Shown here: piece after piece, positions 5,908-5,943 of the stretch
How positions within the stretch are numbered: the stretch's first letter is position 1
Layout of the letters: the number at the start of each line of letters is the position of its first letter
Source of the DNA: an uncultured beta proteobacterium
GTDB taxonomy: Bacteria > Pseudomonadota > Gammaproteobacteria > Burkholderiales > Rhodocyclaceae
Direction: 5' to 3'
DNA: 5,943 bases
Assembly: GCA_903917505.1 (NCBI GenBank)
Contig: CAIXAY010000496.1
Location: 1-5,943, forward strand
The notes under the pieces: model-generated
Seen by the model: the letters and a program-made list of their open reading frames with translations, nothing else
What the model was told of the DNA's origin: nothing
The model's database searches: none
Position numbers and translations under genes: made by a program

Positions 5908-5943
5908 ATGCCGAGCAAGAAGAAGGTCGCTATCGCGGCCGAG
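5908..5943 (+). CDS. Start of an unidentified gene (runs off window end)
   Basis: ATG 5908 opens the frame MPSKKKVAIAAE to the window edge. AAAGGA (5896-5901) sits six bases upstream, and nine of the eleven codons after the start end in G or C other than one GCT exception or so, like the GC-rich genes earlier in the window. Two other ATGs (5886 and 5904) share a different frame that reads MSKERNMYAEQEEGRYRG; 5886 also has a GAGG six bases upstream, but its codons show less G/C at third positions. I prefer 5908. Twelve residues are too few to name a family. The 103 bp between the cupin stop and this start hold no clear terminator. Confidence 0.45.
   Translation, partial: MPSKKKVAIAAE

Noticed and set aside
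1..5943. CRISPR array, tRNA, rRNA, toxin-antitoxin pair or intact transposase
   Set aside because: No regularly spaced repeats, no tRNA-like cloverleaf, and no small paired genes or transposase motifs were found on either strand by reading.

Overview
The window is part of a GC-rich proteobacterial chromosome, most likely a betaproteobacterium (a Rhodocyclales-like member is my best guess). This rests on strong G/C use at third codon positions, an MtfA-type peptidase and a long membrane-bound GGDEF-EAL protein. It is inferred from gene types and composition, not from any database comparison.

Layout, all readable genes on the + strand. (1) Positions 3-368: the 3' end of an mtfA-like zinc peptidase gene, cut by the window edge. 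(2) 369-557: a 189-bp leader with an 11-bp tandem repeat bracketed by a 12-bp direct repeat; the second copy lies just upstream of the next start codon. (3) 558-3386: a 942-residue inner-membrane protein, dCACHE-HAMP-PAS-GGDEF-EAL, with the signature residues of both cyclic-di-GMP domains and the inhibitory RxxD site intact. (4) 3462-4856: a DHA2-type (about 14-helix) major facilitator drug/proton antiporter with a good ribosome binding site. (5) 4857-5378: about 520 bp without an intact gene. It holds a fragment of a bacterial Ig-like repeat protein (about 4914-5066), a second possible antisense remnant and two perfect inverted repeats. (6) 5379-5804: a small exported cupin-fold protein of clearly lower GC. 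(7) From 5908: the first 12 codons of another gene, cut by the window end.

The first three genes read as ordinary core genome. MtfA, the c-di-GMP enzyme and the transporter share a strand, but nothing visible ties them into one pathway. By hand count, base composition falls from about 78% GC (47 of 60 bases, 4081-4140) to about 48% (29 of 60, 5461-5520). The drop coincides with the Ig-like remnant, so the stretch from about 4914 to 5804 is best read as a scarred insertion zone carrying an acquired cupin gene.

I do not see a convincing new multi-gene system (no CRISPR, toxin-antitoxin, retron or intact transposase). The most worthwhile leads are the repeat-bracketed leader of the c-di-GMP gene, the decayed mosaic at 4914-5300, and the periplasmic cupin with a non-standard metal motif.
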